Source: Mesorhabditis belari
Lineage: Eukaryota > Nematoda > Chromadorea > Rhabditida > Rhabditidae
Reading direction: 5' to 3'
DNA length: 64,000 nt
Assembly (NCBI GenBank): GCA_958450365.1
Contig: CAUEEP010000737.1
Span: forward strand, 3,957,501 to 4,021,500
Shown here: positions 10,014 through 22,394 of the stretch, piece after piece
Numbering within the stretch: position 1 is the stretch's first letter
How the letters are laid out: each line of letters starts with the position of its first letter
Translations under genes and position numbers: made by a program
The notes under the pieces: generated by a model
Seen by the model: the letters and a program-made list of their open reading frames with translations, nothing else
Told to the model about the DNA's origin: nothing
Databases searched by the model: none

Positions 10014-12885
10014 AGGAATAGCTAAATTTTTGCAGTTTTCAATGTAGTCAGCTTGTTTGCTTGTTTCCCGAAAAACATTCTTATCAATGAAAGTTGAGAT
10101 TCAAAGGAACAGGTCAAAAGTTTACATTGAAAGCTTCCAAACTTTGTTTACTAACCAAATCGAGAATCAGAAATCAAATTGATTCATTCAAAAGTTTCTT
10201 TTACAATTTTGTTAACTAAATATCATTTATTTAAACTAAATAGCTTTGTTAACTGCATAGCTTTTAAACTAAAGATAAATTGAAACCAATTCAGTCAAAG
10301 AAAAATTTTCCATAGGCTCATTAGGCCAAAAAGTACAAAAATTGAATCAGGAAGCAGAAAAAAAGGTTGACTTTTTCGAGGAAATGAAACGAGGAAAGGA
10401 AATAATAGTGAACCGGTGATCGCAGGAAATTGAGAATTTTGTCTCTTTTCCCCTTCCCCAAATGATTTACCGGTGTTTCATTTCGCTTTCACCCGATTAT
10501 TCAGTTCTCTTTTTTCCATTTCTCTCTTTCCCCAGTCGATCGTTACTCTCAATCATCAACTCTTGTCGAAATTGTCAAACAAAAAAGTTTTGTTGATCGA
10601 AAATCCCGTCAGTGAATCGATTTTCGACTTTTGCTCTTAAACAGTGATATGCATGTTTTGGAAAATTTGTATATCAAGAATTTTTTGGATTTTAGCACAA
10701 GTAGAGTTTTAATGCAAACATCAAAACACAAAGTGGTTACAATAAGGATAACAAAAGCTAATACAGGTAGTAAGAGCGTAGAAGTTCAGGATGTTCAGCG
10801 TTTACGGCGACTTCTTTTTTGTAGATTAGCTCCCAAGCGCCAGGTTTAACCCTAATATATTAAGTGTTATATGAAATATTGAAGCTCTTAATCTTGGCCA
10901 CATTTACCTATTAAAAGTTTCACGATTGGATATATACAACTCATTTTACAAGCCCTTGAGTACTAGTTGATTCCTCTCCGGCACGCTGCCATTTTTGGCG
11001 ATTTTCATTATAATAAATTGCTAGAAAAAGTTTTTCGATATTTATTTTATATTAAAATATTATTTAACACTATTTAATAACATTAAGAACTGTTTTTGAT
11101 CAAACCGTCTTATTAAAATTTGAATTGAAGTCAAGTTCTTTTGGTGGAGCAAGGAAAAAAGTGAAAATGAGTATTTTTCGATGTTCAGTTCATATGTGCT
11201 CCTTATTATATAAAAATTAACTGATCTGGTGCTAGAAATTTGTCGAGAACAATTTTTAGATAAAATGCCACAAATTTGGTCAAAAGAAACTCTTGCTGAT
11301 TGAAGAATTTTTTATGAAGAAAATCGCCAAAAATGGCAGCGTGCCGGAGAGGAATCAACTAGTACTCAAGGGCTTGTAAAATGAGTTGTATATCTCCAAT
11401 CGTGAAACTTTTAATAGGTAAATGTAGCCAAGATTAAGAGCTTCAATATTTTATATAACACTTAATACATTAGGATTAAACTTGGGGCTTGGGAGCTAAT
11501 CTACAAAAAAGAAGTCGCCGTAAATACTGAACACTGTAGAAAATGTTTTTTATTTGGTAGAGTCAATTTTCATGAAATTTTTGACCCAAACTGTCTGTTT
11601 GTACACAGATATGTACATGGATATTCTAGGGTCTAAGGTCTAAGGCATTGTTAAGGTCTGATAAAATGCTGCGAAAAGCTCAACAAGTGCCTTTGTTTTT
11701 TTGATGAATGAATAACTTTTCAGATAACATTCTCTTACTTGAATAAAGGTTTTTCGATGAAAGAGTTGAACCAAACAAGCTTTGCATAGAATCAAAATTC
11801 AAAACTAGCATATAAACACACGTTCTCGTGAAATAATTCTCCAAAAAGGAACTCTGCATTTCTTTACGTTCTTCAAAAGAACAGTTAGTGGTCATTTGGT
11901 CATTTCTGCAATAAAAAAGCGCTTGATTTATGAGTAAATTTGAAATCCATTCAAAACCTTTAAAAAGAAGCCTTCCCCAATTTTTCCATTTCATTTTTGT
12001 CATCCCGGATCACCCCGAGTTGACGATTCCAAAAATTTAAGTTCTCGGCACTGCGAGTGTCCTCACAGGTCGAATCCCAAGCGTACCTTGGTAAACTGGG
12101 TTAAAACCAAAGCATGAGGGAAAAGGATCCCTTTCTATGCTCAGCATATGCTAAAAAGCGCGCGTTTAGATGAAACGCGGCGGTCTCTCAACAGAAAGGG
12201 ACTCTCTCGGGCACAAAGCACGAGAGAACGCACAGAGAACATGCAAAGAGCAGCCCTTTCCCTCTTTTCCCTCTCCGAATTTCTGTGATCTATGAGAGTT
12301 CTTTTTCACCTCCAACTTGATCAGCGTTGTTTACGGATCTTTTCGCCACTTTGTTAGCTTGTTCTCTAGTTTTTTTTCACCAACTTTCGTTCTACATTCA
12401 AATTTTTTACATATCATCAAAACATAATACGTCTAGCATATAGCACGTTTAGTATATCCCATGAATTTAAAAATCTAAATTCGGGTTTTAAATGAGTTGA
12501 TTCGGCTTACATATCTCGAATTATAGATCATTTAAGTGGATAGACTCTTCCAGGTAGGTATTTCAACTTTGACACAGATTTTCTCTATGTTTTTATACTA
12601 GAGTGTACTAAGTAAATTGTGGTTTTCTATAACCAAATTTCATGAGGAACATTTTAAAACCAACCTGAAGTCGACCTGACAATTAGAAGTCGAGATATGG
12701 AAGAGTTGCCAAACTCTACCCCCGCCCTAGACTTGTCGATTTTTCGACTATTTTATATTTTTTAATGAATCTTTTATTTAAAAATGGCTTTAAAACAAGA
12801 TTCTCTAAAAAAATGGAAACATTTCATTTCACCCGACAGCATTTAAATATCAAAAAGTAACAATAAACAATTTGTTTACCTAAAT
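10014..12885. other. Intergenic region between the SLC23 and acyltransferase genes
   Basis: I find no supported exon. The first few hundred bases upstream of the transporter start (about 10020-10620) are pyrimidine-rich and could hold its promoter. A foldback occupies 10791-11535. The rest, including about 11680-12003 and 12100-12880, has no recognisable content. Confidence 0.5.
10791..11535. mobile_element. Large foldback element, arms about 230 bp
   Basis: The left arm (about 10791-11020) and right arm (about 11296-11535) are near-perfect reverse complements. Shared blocks include TTTACG/CGTAAA at the ends, TAGATTAGCTCCCAAGC, TTGAGTACTAGTTGATTCCT and CTGCCATTTTTGGCG. The centre of about 275 bp is AT-rich. 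A diverged half copy lies at 49240-49470. Confidence 0.85.
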
Positions 12886-15800
12886 TTATTTCTTTGTCAG
12901 CTCATCGTCTGCGATTTGACTGTACACTTGATCGATTACCATTTGGTAGACCGCCTAAAGAGAAGGGTAAGATCATAGGTTTAGTTTGAAGTTGACCTTG
13001 AAAATTTTTCACAAATCTTGATCTTTTTGTGAAAATGATTTGCTCTACCTGTTGTCGATTGCGGGCAAAAACGCTTGGATGTCGCCCGCCCCAATCGTAG
13101 AGATTCTTCCCACAATCGTAATCGAACACATCACAATGAATCCTAGTAAAGTTTTTGTAAAGTATTTGTAAAGTATTTAATTGCAGCTATCCGTTCAAAG
13201 CTTTTAGATGAGTCATGCGTACATTGTGTTGACTTTTTAGCCATTTTTTTGATTCAATTTTATACGAGAGTTTGCAAAGGATGTCGAAAAATATAAAAAA
13301 GTTGATAAATTGATAAAAACTGATCTTATTACGATAGGTTTTGAAAGTTGTCACTTTTTTTTTAAAGAATATTAATCGCAGTTTAGTAGTTAGGATACGT
13401 ACGATCCGATTTTATGTTTTTACATTTAAAGAGTAGATTACTCTAGCTTCTTTTTATCAAAATATTGAAATTAGCAATAGAATGAATTACCCGTCTTCAC
13501 AAAACAACGATTGTGTGTCAACGAGTCGACACATCGGACAGTTTTCAGTGGCTCGAAAGAGCAAGGTCAATGTGTGGCCGCACTGCTTCAAGTAGTCCTG
13601 AAATTGGTTGAATTGTAAGCTAAAAATGAATAAATTGACCTGTTACAATACAAAATTCTAGTGTCACTTACCGAATACGTGAATTGCGAGCGATTCCTCG
13701 GCGGCAACGGATCTCCTTTTCGGAATATTCGTTCGTTTTTGTGAGCCCGATCATCATCGAGATAAAACATTGGATAAGTGATCAATAAGTGTTCAGTTGA
13801 GGCTCTAAAATTTGGTGTTTATACATTATTAATCCAATCTCTAGTGCTAAATGGGTTTCTTTTCCAAAAAAACGAACGCTATTCTCTTTATTCGCTCGAT
13901 CGCCGGTGGGTACATTTTCTTGAAGTTCACCATAATCAAATCATTCGCCTTACCGTACCTAAATGGAGTCTAAATGTTTTAGATCTTCAAGTGTATTGTA
14001 CTCCACATGGAAACACACGCTTTCTGTCTTTCGATCCTTTAATTTTACAATGATCACGGCTTGTTGCCGCCAAAAAATGAGAGATTTGATGTGACAGAAA
14101 GTTTGGTAAGTTCAAACACAAAGTGCACTCAAAAGAACATACAATTATTTTAAAATCATTAAAATTACCCGAGAATAAAGAACACGATTTTCGGTTTCAC
14201 TTCCTCGATGTTTTTGATGACTCTCTGAAAGTATTTCTCACAGACACCACCCAATACATGAAGACCACGATAATCGAGGAAAGGGACGCACGCTGAAAAT
14301 GAGGTATAATGGATTCGGAAAATGGATTAGCCTAGTTCATGATTAAAGAGTTCTCTAAAAAGTGCACTCAGCTACTACTAATACGATTGCTGCGACTAAT
14401 CTACTATATATATAGCAGAAGAGACGTCTGTCTGTCTGTCTGTCTGTCTGTCCGACTGCCTGTCTGTCCGTCTGTCCGTCTGTCCGTCTGTCCGTCTGTC
14501 TGTGCGCAAACGCGACGCTCCGTAATTACGTTCGCTCTATCGGTTAAAAGGCAAAGTATTCAACTTTTGCGCGCGATATTTTGTTCCCAGGGGTTTTCCC
14601 ACTATGGGGAATCTGACTTTTAGGTTCATTTTTAAAAAGGCGGGCGGGGCTTAACATGGGTTACGGTTTAAATACAAGGGGAAAGAGAAAGGAAGAAAGA
14701 GATGGAAGAAAGAGAAGAAGGTAAGGAAGTAAGGAAGTAATTAAGTAGTAAGGTTACTAGGCTACCGTTAGTCCGTATTTAACCTCTACCGTAATCCGAG
14801 GCTATTACCGTAATCCAGCTTTGCACAATTTCATCAAGCTAGTTCGGATTACGGTATTTCACTTGACAACGGACTACGGTAGCTTTTCATAAAAGCACTT
14901 TTTCGAAAACATCCAAATTGAGCAGAAACAAAGTCCACTTACTGCTAATATCGTGATGATAGTATTTTCTGTATCTTTTCTGGAAGATCTTGTCCGGCCA
15001 ATTTCTATAGTGTTGTACATAAGAATTGCCGACAACCATCACATCGAATGAGCCATTTCCGTGCTAAATTTGTTTACTTAATATCAAGTTCATAGCTTCG
15101 AAATGACATTTGATATGTAAAAATATCTGAATTGATTTTTTTCACTCACCAATTCCCCATAGTGTTCATAATAGGCTCCTTCGGCGCTCCAGTTCTTGAA
15201 ATCGGGCATTTCCGGGAGTTTCAGGAGAGCTGTGCAATCTTAGAATTTAAAAAGCTACAAATTTTTATTATAAGTTTTAACCTTTAGTTTGATTTATGAG
15301 CATCATAGGTACAGAATCGATTTCGAGAGGCTTTTGGATTGGTAAGAATACACCGGAGATGGCCATCAGATAGCAGAAAACGGTGAACGGAAGGCATAAA
15401 TAGGCCTGAAATTGGGTTTTGAAGGTAAAGCCTAGAAGTTCTGTGATACTGGTATCAATGGCACTAAGATTTAACTGATTTGATAATCAATTCAAGTAAA
15501 CGATGCTCAGTCCAAGGTTGTTCCTAGAGCCAATTTTCCAGATCGAGTTGCATTTAACGAGTAGCTCATTTTACGAGACCAGCTAATACGGGACTGACTC
15601 TTTTCCCGGCAAATTGCATTTAAAGATGAAGTACGAAGTTTATGGTGATCTCATAAACCGGCTCTTATCGTATTCTGGCTGTAACCGGATTTTGTAGACT
15701 TTATGTTTTCGATTTTGTGATCTAGCTAGACTGAATAGCTTGGCCACGTCATACTTTGGGTGTATTCTGTGGGTATAAAAGTAGAATTTCTAGACAAAAA

Positions 15801-18800
15801 TCTAATTCTGATCATTATTGTTAGCAATTTTGGTAAACATCTTGCTACCAATAAAACCATTCCTTTTCTAAAAAGTGTACCAAATGGATTCAAACGGAGA
15901 AAAGTTGAATGAAATGAAAGCTTTTCGAGTGAGAACCCAAAAACACACAATTTAACTCATTGAAAAATCTTACCCCTTGTCCGAGAAAATGATTTTCGAT
16001 GAAGTGATGAGCGGCTAGCGAGATAAGCACCGACAATACAAACATCACACCGACATCTGAAAATTAGGACTTGACTAAAATGAATGCCGTAAATACTCCA
16101 ATATAATCCCACCTCCTTGTACAGTCCTCCGTCTAACTTCTTTTTAGAAAATCTCAGTCCCTAGGTTTTTCTCAACTATACTTTTGGTACCAAAAATACA
16201 GTGCGTTTCAAATTCTTAAACGCACCCTCTAAAATAGCGGATTTTGCATTTTGACCACCGCTACAATTATTAATCCTATTAGAAGAGCATGTCTAAAACC
16301 TAAATAACACGAAAATAGGCATACTGTAAAAGAAAAATTTTCAAAATAGAAACTTTTGCAAATCAACCGTTTCAAATTCAAACGCACTATGAAAATATTT
16401 TATTTATCGACAAAAATTAAAAATCAAAGGTAAAAATCAAAACTAATGATCTGTACACGCACCAGAACGATTAATTACTGAAAAATGCGGTCTGACATTG
16501 AATTGATGAGGTTTTGAAGGCAGAGACGTCGAGATCGCCCAGGCCGAAAAATTGCTGCTTAAGTGCAGAAACGTCTTGAAAGTGACGCTGATTCTTGTAG
16601 ACAGCTCGGACAAGTATTCCCCATAAATTTTCTATCGGATTGAGGTCAAGAGACTGAGCGGGTCAGCCAAAGTTGCAATGTTGTTGCTGTTCAGCCAGTT
16701 CAGGGTGTTCCGGCTCGATGAATTGACGCGTTGTCGTGTTGAAACAAATGGGAACGGTTGGATTAGGAGCAAAATGGCAACAAGCAATTGTTCAAGATAT
16801 CTATCTAGTCATCCGATTCGAAACCATCTTCAGAGCGACCGTTCCATCAGCAAAAGGCGGCCCAAACCATCACAGAACCACCGCCAAAGTTTCGAGTTCC
16901 AAACACCATCGGACACGTCGAAGATCCCTCCAATAGTAGCAACGCCATCGGGGCCATCCAAATTCCATTTCTTCTTATCGGAAAAGATCACCTAAACGCA
17001 AAAAAATAATAAAACATAAGCGGATTTCCAACCATAGACCAATTTTGATTCATATGAGTTGGCGAAGGCCAATCGGGCTTTCTTGTGAAAAGCTCACGGT
17101 CGGTTGGATGTTCAATAATTGTTGATCGATATGTGCGTTTTCCGATGGCCGCCAAATTTTCGACTTCGAAGAGTCGATTTTCCGTTCCGTTTCACTTCAT
17201 TGATCGTTTTTCCTTGGATGTTGTTCATAATATGGCGTCTAGCTCGCGGTGTAACCTTTGGTTTTGGTCCTGGCCCTTTGGTGTAGAAACGAACTCGGAC
17301 TTTATATAATTTCGCATGGCAGAGTCGGATCGGCCCAAATTTTTTGCGATTTTCCTTATTGAGTCGCCAATGCTCAAACGGGCATCAATCTGGCCTTTCT
17401 CATAATCCGTGAGCAGCTTTCCGTGTGCCATTTACCTGAAAATTAACAAAAATTATAAATTTAATAAAAAAATACGCACAACAAAACGAAAAATTTCAAA
17501 TAACAACAGCAAAGGCGGGTGCGTTTAAGAATTTGAAACGGTTGATTTAGCAAAAAGGTTCTATTTTGAAAATTTTTACTTTTTACAGTATGCTTCTTTC
17601 GTGTTATTTAGGTTTTAAGACAGCTCTTTCTAATAGAAAAGATTAATAGTTGTAGGGGGAAAATGCAAAATCCGCTATTTTAGAGGGTGCGTTTAAGAAT
17701 TTGAAACGCACTGTACTAGATTTCAAGGGCTATCATTTGACATCCAAGCCCACACTGTAGCATAAAGCAGCGCGGAGAACGGGACGTTCAAAGTTAGACT
17801 ACTTATTATGACGTTCTATTAGAGCATTTACGGTAGGTAACTTTTCCAATGTACCATATATTGTCAGTTCAGCATTGTTGAGCACTTTATAGAAAGTGAT
17901 CACCGGCCAGTGAACCAAATACAAAATATAGGAGACATCGCCGATGTAGGGCATTGGTTGAACGGTGAGCAGAGGGGATTCTTCTGAAATTTTAAACCTT
18001 TCCACCAAAAATAACAACCGGTCAGTTGTTCGCACTTTTAGAAAAAAGCTTGAATTAAGAACTGCAGTTTACTTATTATCGTATTGAGACATAATCCTGA
18101 TTTAGCATTACCGATTTGAGTCAAATAAATGATCCCGGCTGTAGCGAGCACCGAGAGTAAACGAGATAGATAAATTGGAAGGGATTCAAAGAATCCGAGG
18201 CCAATATTTAACAAGAACAATCCGACAGCGATATGAGGAAATTTTGAGTGACAAGGTTGATTATCTAAAAGAAAGTTTTGCGTGTATTATCAGATTTTAA
18301 ACTTTTTTTAAAAACTTTCTAACAATAATTATTGTTAGATTGTTGTTGATAATTGTTAATTACGCCAATTATAAATAATTGTTGATTACGCCATTTTTCC
18401 CAAGTGTAAATGCAGATTCACCGATTTCAAAAGACAAAAAAATTTGCATAAAGAACAAAATTTTTGGCCACCTTTTTCCCAACACTGAAGAAATCTACTT
18501 TGCAGTTTTTTAGCCGTGATAAAATTGATTAAAGAATTAATTTTGAAACATTTGAAATGTATATGTCGTAGCCAATTATGAATGAAATTTTTTGGCAAAT
18601 CTTTCTAGTAGAGCAACCCTTTAATGTATGAGGACAATATTATATCATCTTGTAGCGAATTCAATTCTGCGTCGATTGGTACCAAATTTGTGAGTTTAGG
18701 TTAAAAATTGCCGGCGCTACAACGTTTCATTCAAAATCGGCGGGACCCCCGTAGCCGATTATGAATGAGTGGGTCTAGGAGCGTCCAATCATCAAGTATT

Positions 18801-20504
18801 TAGTATCATTCAACGCATAATCATTAATAATTATGTTAAATTTTTAAAATTAGAAAGATTGGATAAAAAGAAAAAAAATAGAGCAAAAAAACTGTTTGTT
18901 CAAGAGAAAACTTTGAAGCCCCATAATTTTTTCCTTTTTATCCAATCTTTCTAATTTTAAAAATTTAACATAATTATTAATGATTCTGCGTTGAATGATA
19001 CTAAATACTTGATGGTTGGACGCTCCTAGACCCACTCATTCATAATCGGCTACGACATATAATTTGACTGTTTTTGTACACTTTATCAATTTACAATCAA
19101 ATCCAACCTTTTATTTCGACGTCATCGCCTGATTTCAAGGCATTTTCCTGATCACCCAGCAATCCATCCGCTTCTTCGATTTGCATTCTTTTATAACCCC
19201 CAATCATATTTTTTTCATCGGACGCAATGAAAATTAGATGTACTCCAATTCCAGCGATGAATTGCCAAAGTCGACAAAAGACAAAACCGAAGGATTGAGA
19301 CGGGGGAAGTACCTGAATCTTGCGTTAACTGAATTTTCTAAAAAAAAACTTACAATCAATCCATTCACAGATACTAGACAAAAGAAAATACAGAAAGCTA
19401 GTTTTCCAAAATTGTTTGATCTCTGAAGAAGTAAAAAGATCAACGGGACGAGCAGGTAAAATTGCATTTCACAAGCGAGTGACCACGTGTGAGTCAGGAA
19501 TTTGTACTCGGAGATCTGAAAAAGATTGAAATCAGTGAAAATATTTCTTGATAATTTCTTGATAATCATTTCATTAAGTTGAACTTGTTTATGAGAGTGA
19601 TTTCTAAAGCGTTTTCTTATGCTTCCGTAACCGTACCCTACTTGTCCCATTTTGTCCATTTTTTGACTAGATATTTTTCTAAAACATATCCTTATTATCC
19701 AGCTACCGTACTCCGGCTATCGGCTATCGGCTATAGATCTTTTATATAGACTTTATTCTTTAGCTACCGTACCCCATTTCCCCCCTTCCGGTGTAGTACA
19801 CAAGTTCTGACTTGCTGTTATTCTAAATTGTGTTCCTATGCGCCCCAGCTATCGTACTAACTTTCGGCTATGGACAGTTACCGTAACCGTACCCAGTGAT
19901 CTCTGATTTTTCATACAATGACTAATTTTCTAAACCGTGCCCTTGTACATAAGCTACAGTACCCTAGATACTAAACTCTGTATCGTTATTTATACATCTT
20001 AAAAGTTGAAAAATCTGCCCAATTCCACCACTCACCATTTGCCAATAATCAAATTTCGTATAGAATGGTTGCATATTTGAAACAATTCCCAGCGACAAGA
20101 GTGCGTCGGTGAACAAATTGTCCCTGTCGACGTCCACCAATTTCATCCGACCAAACCACACAACTATAGCTATTGTTAAGCTAAAGTTTAAGATTAAATA
20201 TGAAATATAATTTAGTATTAAACTAACCCATAACAAGGCATGATCCTTCTAAAGCGTCGCTTGTAAAATTCGTAGGCTTGTGAGCAAGAGGTGCCCTTGT
20301 CATAGAAAATCTTCGCCATCAGATAGCCAGAGATCACGAAAAACCTGGGAAATAGGATTCTATAGGATTAATCTCTGAACTAGTTTACATATCAACTCCG
20401 AGAAACCCTCGGGGGACCCATTTCGCGTTGAGATGATAGAAAAGAACGAAAGTGATCGCGAGAGCTCTCAACGATTGGATTGTGGCCAATTTCCCGCTGG
20501 GCAT
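12886..20504 (-). CDS. oac: Membrane O-acyltransferase with C-terminal SGNH domain (NRF-6/OAC type), complete
   Basis: Sixteen exons join in phase to 653 codons: 20504-20389, 20344-20228, 20180-20036, 19515-19354, 19312-19108, 18264-18112, 17983-17855, 16056-15974, 15405-15282, 15229-15150, 15063-14943, 14292-14169, 13804-13672, 13597-13491, 13142-13049 and 12954-12886. The first two thirds form an acyltransferase-3 multi-pass domain. Landmarks are LFYHLNAKW with the family histidine (residue 24), GFLGVDMFFVISGYLM, FLTHTWSLACEMQFYLLVP, FCRLWQFIAGIG and YIGDVSYILYLVHWPVI. The tail is an SGNH-like domain with VVGNSYV (residues 448-454) and, near the end, NLYDWGGRHPS. Such proteins are thought to move acyl groups onto extracellular sugars, proteins or lipids. 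The usual D..H pair near the end is spaced wider here (Asp616, His621), so the esterase-like site may be altered. An intron carries a Tc3-like transposon. Confidence 0.9.
14399..14520. repeat. (GTCTG/GTCC)n run behind a Helitron-like TCTACTATATA end
   Basis: The sequence TCTACTATATATATAG is followed by a run of about 80 bases of CTGT/CCGT units. The same arrangement occurs at about 23270-23365. It lies in an intron of the acyltransferase gene. TCTACTA is the type of 5' end described for nematode Helitrons, but I could not fix a CTRR 3' end. Confidence 0.4.
16199..17713 (-). mobile_element. Tc3-like Tc1/mariner transposon with inactive transposase
   Basis: The element is bounded by TA on both sides and starts CAGTGCGTTTCAAATTC. 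Its terminal inverted repeats are about 190 bp long; a second copy of the GCGTTT...GAAACG motif marks the inner end of each. On the minus strand a helix-turn-helix N-terminus (MAHGKLLTDYEKGQIDARL, from 17431) is followed by pieces of the DDE domain: FSDKKKWNLDGPDG, GGGSVMVWAAF, FQHDNAS and LSLDLNPIENLWGILVR. These lie in different frames with stops between them, so the enzyme is dead. It sits in an intron of the acyltransferase gene (between 17855 and 16056) and should be removed by splicing. Confidence 0.88.
18751..19053. mobile_element. Near-perfect palindromic element, arms about 115 bp
   Basis: The left arm (18751-18867) and right arm (about 18937-19053) are almost exact reverse complements. 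Both strands therefore yield the same meaningless peptide starting MGLGASNHQVFS. The outer motif GTAGCCRATTATGAATGA recurs at about 18567, suggesting a longer or composite element. It lies in an intron of the acyltransferase gene. Confidence 0.85.
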
Positions 20505-20520
20505 TCTTCCTGAAATCGAA
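20505..20520 (-). other. Possible spliced-leader acceptor at the acyltransferase start
   Basis: A good 3' splice site (TCGATTTCAG) ends 6 bases before the chosen ATG at 20504, and no upstream exon is evident. In nematodes this arrangement usually marks trans-splicing of a spliced leader. An upstream coding exon cannot be ruled out. Confidence 0.45.
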
Positions 20521-20699
20521 AATAATATAAGAAATTTAAAATTTGAAATCTTTATAAGGTAACTAGATAATTTTATTGGATATTCAATAATCACATAAAA
20601 GATACGGTAATTTTTCGAAAAATTTAAAGGCATTGCAAAGTTTAAATTGGTTACGGTATTCTGTAAATTAGTTTTGAGGATGTAAATCCTGTAAATTCC

Positions 20700-21028
20700 T
20701 TTTGGTCGATGTGTTTTCCAAAAGACACCTATTTTAGAAAACTATCGTTGTCGTGACGATCTCGTGATCGAGATTGCCACGTATGGAAATGGCCAGCTAG
20801 ACACCTATGGGGACGAACGCCTATTGTGCGAGATTTAATATGCCTCGCTATTCGTTCAACTCCATTGTGTGCAAGACGAGACCAACGCCTGAGTTCCGTA
20901 TAAAAGCAATGTGAACGAGCTGCCGACGTGTGCCGTGGAGTGCCTCTACTCTCCCAATATCAAACCACTGAACCAACTATTATTTCTGTAATAAAGATTA
21001 TATCTAAACCAACAATAATCACTACAAT
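20700..21028 (+). repeat. Possible solo LTR
   Basis: This is a less AT-rich block with a TATAAAAG box near 20899, AATAAAG near 20990, and possible TG and CA ends. The order resembles the U3-R-U5 layout of an LTR. No second LTR, primer-binding site or gag-pol was found. Ends and target duplication are unresolved. Confidence 0.25.
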
Positions 21029-22348
21029 CGTAACCATTAATTTGCAACTCATCAGCCCAATTCTGTATCATTCGATGAGGAATCACAAGGCTCAATCAAT
21101 GACAAAAAAAATTGGGGTGATCGAATATAAACTGATAGTTTGATTGCCATAGTTTTCAAAAAAGAGTGAAAATTTAACTGCTGATTGTGAGAGAAATGAA
21201 CTCTGTTGAAAGTTTGGGTTGAAATTGAAAAACTCCAATTATCTAAAAGATTTATATTCTATTTATTCCAAATTCCCGAAAAGGCGTGAATTTTTCGTGA
21301 AAAATGTCAGCTGTTCAAATAACTTTGTGATGAGGGATCGACTGGTGGATGTGGATGAGAAGAAGAAGAAGAAGAAAATGAAGTGCTAAGCCACATCAAT
21401 GAAGATCGAAAGCCATGACTGCATGCAAACATTGAACATTGAATATCCGGATGGATTGAAATTAAAATTGAAAGAATTAAAAAATATCAAAAAGAGAAAA
21501 AAATGTTTTGGGAAGAAAACAAGAAAAAGAATGAATGACTAGACTTAAACATTGTCCCGAATAAGTTTTTGTCTGCTTCGTGAAACGAACTTTAGGGCAC
21601 ACGAAGAGATAAACAACACCATCCATTCATTATTCTCTTTTCTCACTATCCCGCTGAGCTTTCGACGCGTTTCACTGTTTTTCAAAAATACATTTATGCA
21701 CACAAATAATGTGCTACAAACAATACACAAGCAAAAACCCTAAGCCCAAAATTTAGGGAAGAAAACCCCATATACAGGGTGGCTGATAACTATGTGCTCG
21801 TGATTTTCTTTTCATTGACAGCGCTCTGCAAACATATTTCTAAGGGTTTCTATTGTAAAAAATAGTATTGCTCACTACTATTAGAGAGAATATGTCAAGT
21901 GAGAAACTATGTTGAGCTGTGTTCGAAACAGAAACACCATTCACAAATGTCGATTGAAACAAGCTTTGCTTTGACTTCAAATAGTCTTTGATCGATTCTC
22001 CAACCGCTCACAAAAGATCTCACCAATGAACACCGGATTGAAAAGGCTCACTGGGTTTGTTGATTCTTTTTTCTAATAAACTTTAGCCAATTTTTAAATT
22101 TCAAAATCGTAATTTCATCCAAATCCAACTTTTTGCCTACACAAAGGTACTTTCCAGTACAGTTCAATTCATTCAAACTTTTCGAAAACCAACAAATAAT
22201 CGGTTTTCAAAAATTTTCAAAAGAATCAAATCAAGTTTAGTGAAAGTATCGGAAAGAATTGAAGAATCCAAGGTCGTAATTAACCCACACGAGAAACTTG
22301 GGGAAATTGCCGGTTTTCTCGAAAACGCCTCAAATTTCTTCGAGCGGT

Positions 22349-22394
22349 CACCAATTTTGAAAAAGTCGCTGTTGGGACTTTTTCAAAATTGGTG
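22349..22394. other. Perfect 19-bp hairpin with 8-base loop
   Basis: The arm CACCAATTTTGAAAAAGTC is followed by the loop GCTGTTGG and the exact reverse complement of the arm. It lies in noncoding DNA. It is too short for a typical pre-miRNA but could be a young insertion or a structured RNA. Confidence 0.7.

Noticed and set aside
14427..14505. Regular short repeats that could suggest a CRISPR array
   Set aside because: The units are 4-8 bases with no spacers; this is a CTGT/CCGT microsatellite in a eukaryotic intron.
18769..19035. Identical 61-residue open frames on opposite strands (MGLGASNHQVFS...)
   Set aside because: They are the two arms of a palindrome, not a duplicated gene; there is no splice or family support.
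21780..21900. CAGGGTGGCTGATAACTATG after TA as a Tc1/mariner end
   Set aside because: No matching inverted end was found within a reasonable distance.
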